From UBA9620 sp965220695 (GTDB lineage: Bacteria; Acidobacteriota; Vicinamibacteria; Vicinamibacterales; UBA8438): a stretch of 64,000 nucleotides of DNA. The translations under genes were made by a program, and so were the position numbers. Shown piece after piece: positions 62,797 to 64,000 of the stretch (its first letter is position 1; each line of letters begins with the position of its first letter). The notes under the pieces were generated by a model. It was not told where the DNA came from. It did not search any database and saw only the letters and a list, made by a program, of their open reading frames with translations. Location: the NCBI GenBank assembly GCA_965220695.1, contig OZ244838.1:806001-870000 (forward strand), written 5' to 3'.

Positions 62797-63339
62797 ATGG
62801 GTTCGCCCGAAGACGCCCGTGACGCACCGGCCGGCCGCCTTCGGGACGACCTCGCGCAACGTCTGCGGGCCGAACCGACCGTTCGTCTCGCCTACCTGTT
62901 CGGGAGCCGGGCGAGCGGCGCGGCACGTCCGGACAGCGATGTCGACGTCGCGGTGCTCGTCGACGACGCCTGTGTCGCGACGCCCGCGTCGGTCAAGGAT
63001 ACGATCTGGCGGCTCATCCCGGTGATGGCCGGCGATATCCGGAGCGACCTCATCGACCTCGTGCTGCTCAACGAGGCGCCAGCTCTGCTGCGTCACCGCG
63101 TGATTCGCGACGGCATCCTGCTCACCGCGCGCACGGACGCGGAGCGGGCGCGTTTCGTGCGCCGTACGATCCGGGACTATCAGGACATCGAGCCGCGCCT
63201 GCGGGAGTTCACCCGCCGGCGGATACGGCGGCTCAAGGAAGAGCGGGACGGCGATGGTCGATACGGAGATCTTCTCGAGGCGACTCGACGCGCTCGACGA
63301 CTACGTGCGGCGTCTGCGACGCCTAGGCCGCACGAGTGA
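62797..63339 (+). CDS. MntA-type nucleotidyltransferase antitoxin (type VII TA)
   Basis: A 180-residue protein. The minimal nucleotidyltransferase signature AYLFGSRASGAARPDSDVDV (G-S then D-x-D) lies near residues 32-52, and LIDLVLLNEAPALLRHRVIR follows, as in MntA. MntA adds AMP to HepT and blocks it. The C-terminal ~35 residues overlap the hepT gene and may not be needed. Overlap with hepT is 86 nt, unusually long. Confidence 0.88.
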   Translation: MGSPEDARDAPAGRLRDDLAQRLRAEPTVRLAYLFGSRASGAARPDSDVDVAVLVDDACVATPASVKDTIWRLIPVMAGDIRSDLIDLVLLNEAPALLRHRVIRDGILLTARTDAERARFVRRTIRDYQDIEPRLREFTRRRIRRLKEERDGDGRYGDLLEATRRARRLRAASATPRPHE

Positions 63340-63676
63340 GTCCGACTACGTCTCCGATTCGAACGTCCACGACCTCGCCGCGCGCTATCTGCATCTGGCG
63401 ACGGAGGCGGCCATCGATGTCGCCAATCACTGGATCTCCGCCGCCGGTCTGCGCACACCGGAATCGAACCGCGATTCCTTCGTCGTGCTGGAACGGGCGG
63501 GCGAACTCGACCCCGCGCTGTCGAAGCGCCTGCAAGGCTGGGCCGGCTTTCGCAACGTCCTGGTGCACGACTATCTGACCCTGGACCACCGCATCGCCTA
63601 CCGGACGATTCGGCACGACCTCGGCGATCTCGACGCGTTCCGGCGCTGGGCGCTCGGCAAGCTCGACTCCGACTGA
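63254..63676 (+). CDS. HepT-like HEPN ribonuclease toxin (type VII TA)
   Basis: A 140-residue helical HEPN protein with the DUF86 active site RNVLVHDY (R-x4-H, near residue 100) and HDLAARYLHLATEAAIDVAN in the first helices. HepT cleaves tRNA and is neutralised by AMPylation from MntA, encoded directly upstream. Complete, starts at ATG 63254. Confidence 0.88.
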   Translation: MVDTEIFSRRLDALDDYVRRLRRLGRTSESDYVSDSNVHDLAARYLHLATEAAIDVANHWISAAGLRTPESNRDSFVVLERAGELDPALSKRLQGWAGFRNVLVHDYLTLDHRIAYRTIRHDLGDLDAFRRWALGKLDSD

Positions 63677-63839
63677 CCCTCGAGGATCTTGACCTCTCGA
63701 CGCTGATCCCGGTGTCGAGCAGATGCCGGCGCCACGGGCCGCCGCCCCGGTCGTTCTGGTTCCTACCGTCAGCGAGCTGTTGGCGAAGCGCCGCGCGGGG
63801 TAGTCGGAGGATCGAGAGAACCCGCGCGCACCAGGCGGC

Positions 63840-64000
63840 TCAATGCATGGGCGCGTAGGCGGTCGCGCGTACGGTCACGCCTGGACGCGCCACGGTGACC
63901 CGCGGTACGCCGCCGCCGGCATCCGCCGCGCGGATCGACACCAGATATTGCAGACCCAGTTCGCGGCCGATGCGGGCCAGCGCGTCGCTGAATTCGTCCG
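63840..64000 (-). CDS. C-terminal part of a VWFA-type exported protein (cut by the right edge)
   Basis: A minus-strand frame open to the right edge ends at TGA 63840-63842. It reads DEFSDALARIGRELGLQYLV and, at the end, PGVTVRATAYAPMH, the same C-terminal layout as the VWFA-related protein at 60760-61686 (FSRVVSEFRSRYLL, VQARRGY). About 52 residues are visible, so this is inference from one motif pair. Confidence 0.5.
   Translation of the reverse strand, partial: DEFSDALARIGRELGLQYLVSIRAADAGGGVPRVTVARPGVTVRATAYAPMH

Overview
The window is GC-rich (roughly 70 % by eye) and looks like a chromosomal segment of an Acidobacteriota bacterium, most likely of the Vicinamibacteria type. The evidence is a VWFA-domain protein of the kind abundant in Acidobacteria (60760-61686, with a second cut by the right edge), several secreted PQQ-like beta-propellers and Acidobacteria-style secreted proteins, and futalosine-pathway menaquinone genes. 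The giant Calx-beta/autotransporter protein, the SUMF1 paralogues and the many toxin-antitoxin genes resemble marine or sponge-associated members. That habitat is inference only. I see no rRNA, tRNA or CRISPR array.

Region 1 (1-9 kb) is a compact cluster with many start/stop overlaps. It holds an MDR dehydrogenase (cut by the left edge), a pterin-synthase-like protein with changed active-site residues, a glycosyltransferase, a methyltransferase, a flippase-like membrane protein, a RibD-type reductase, a RibA-type GTP cyclohydrolase II with an unusual N-terminal domain, a creatininase-family hydrolase (a family that includes the riboflavin/F420 enzyme ArfB) and two more methyltransferases. Together they suggest an unassigned GTP-derived pterin or flavin-like metabolite that is glycosylated and methylated. 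Region 2 (9-21 kb) has a DoxX protein, a membrane sulfatase-fold protein, a secreted phosphodiesterase and a tightly coupled glycan operon on the minus strand (GH-GT2 fusion, ABC exporter, two glycosyltransferases, PIG-L deacetylase, methyltransferase). Region 3 (21-29 kb) is housekeeping: malic enzyme-MqnB-MqnD, a dienelactone hydrolase lipoprotein, a PQQ-like propeller, a cold-shock protein and a PqiA-like protein.

Region 4 (29-37.6 kb) begins with a DUF4143 pseudogene and an AT-richer stretch. It then has a coupled leader ORF, a 32-bp AG dinucleotide tract, and a giant surface protein whose open frame (30834-35972) is out of phase with its only good ATG. This fits a phase-variable contingency locus that is currently OFF. 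It ends with a YafQ/DinJ toxin-antitoxin pair and a fragment of a plasmid RepA gene.

Region 5 (38-50 kb) is the most striking. Three paralogous secreted SUMF1/C-type-lectin-fold proteins are alike except in a 24-codon block near the C-terminus. In the third copy that block reads like adenine-mutagenised AAC codons. Identical 3' tails and GC-rich hairpins follow. A fourth 3' tail lies directly upstream of a broken gene for Avd, the accessory protein of diversity-generating retroelements (DGRs). No reverse transcriptase or template repeat is visible: the sequence after avd is replaced by a fragment of a PQQ-propeller gene whose intact relative lies at 55.4 kb. I read this as a decayed or split DGR. 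A complete 3.1-kb IS21-family element (43327-46425, 5-bp CATGG target duplication) has inserted between copies two and three, and a 160-bp MITE-like repeat abuts copy three.

Region 6 (48-55 kb) is a graveyard-like island of toxin-antitoxin genes (ParE/Phd, RelE/RHH, VapB-like, HigBA, VapC with a DUF7662-type antitoxin, a second HigBA) mixed with truncated genes (HsdR, RelE) and IS ends. Region 7 (55-64 kb) returns to ordinary genes: a PQQ propeller, an MtfA-type peptidase with a SEC-C tail, HEAT and TPR proteins, a VWFA protein, a secreted protein and a MntA/HepT type VII toxin-antitoxin pair.
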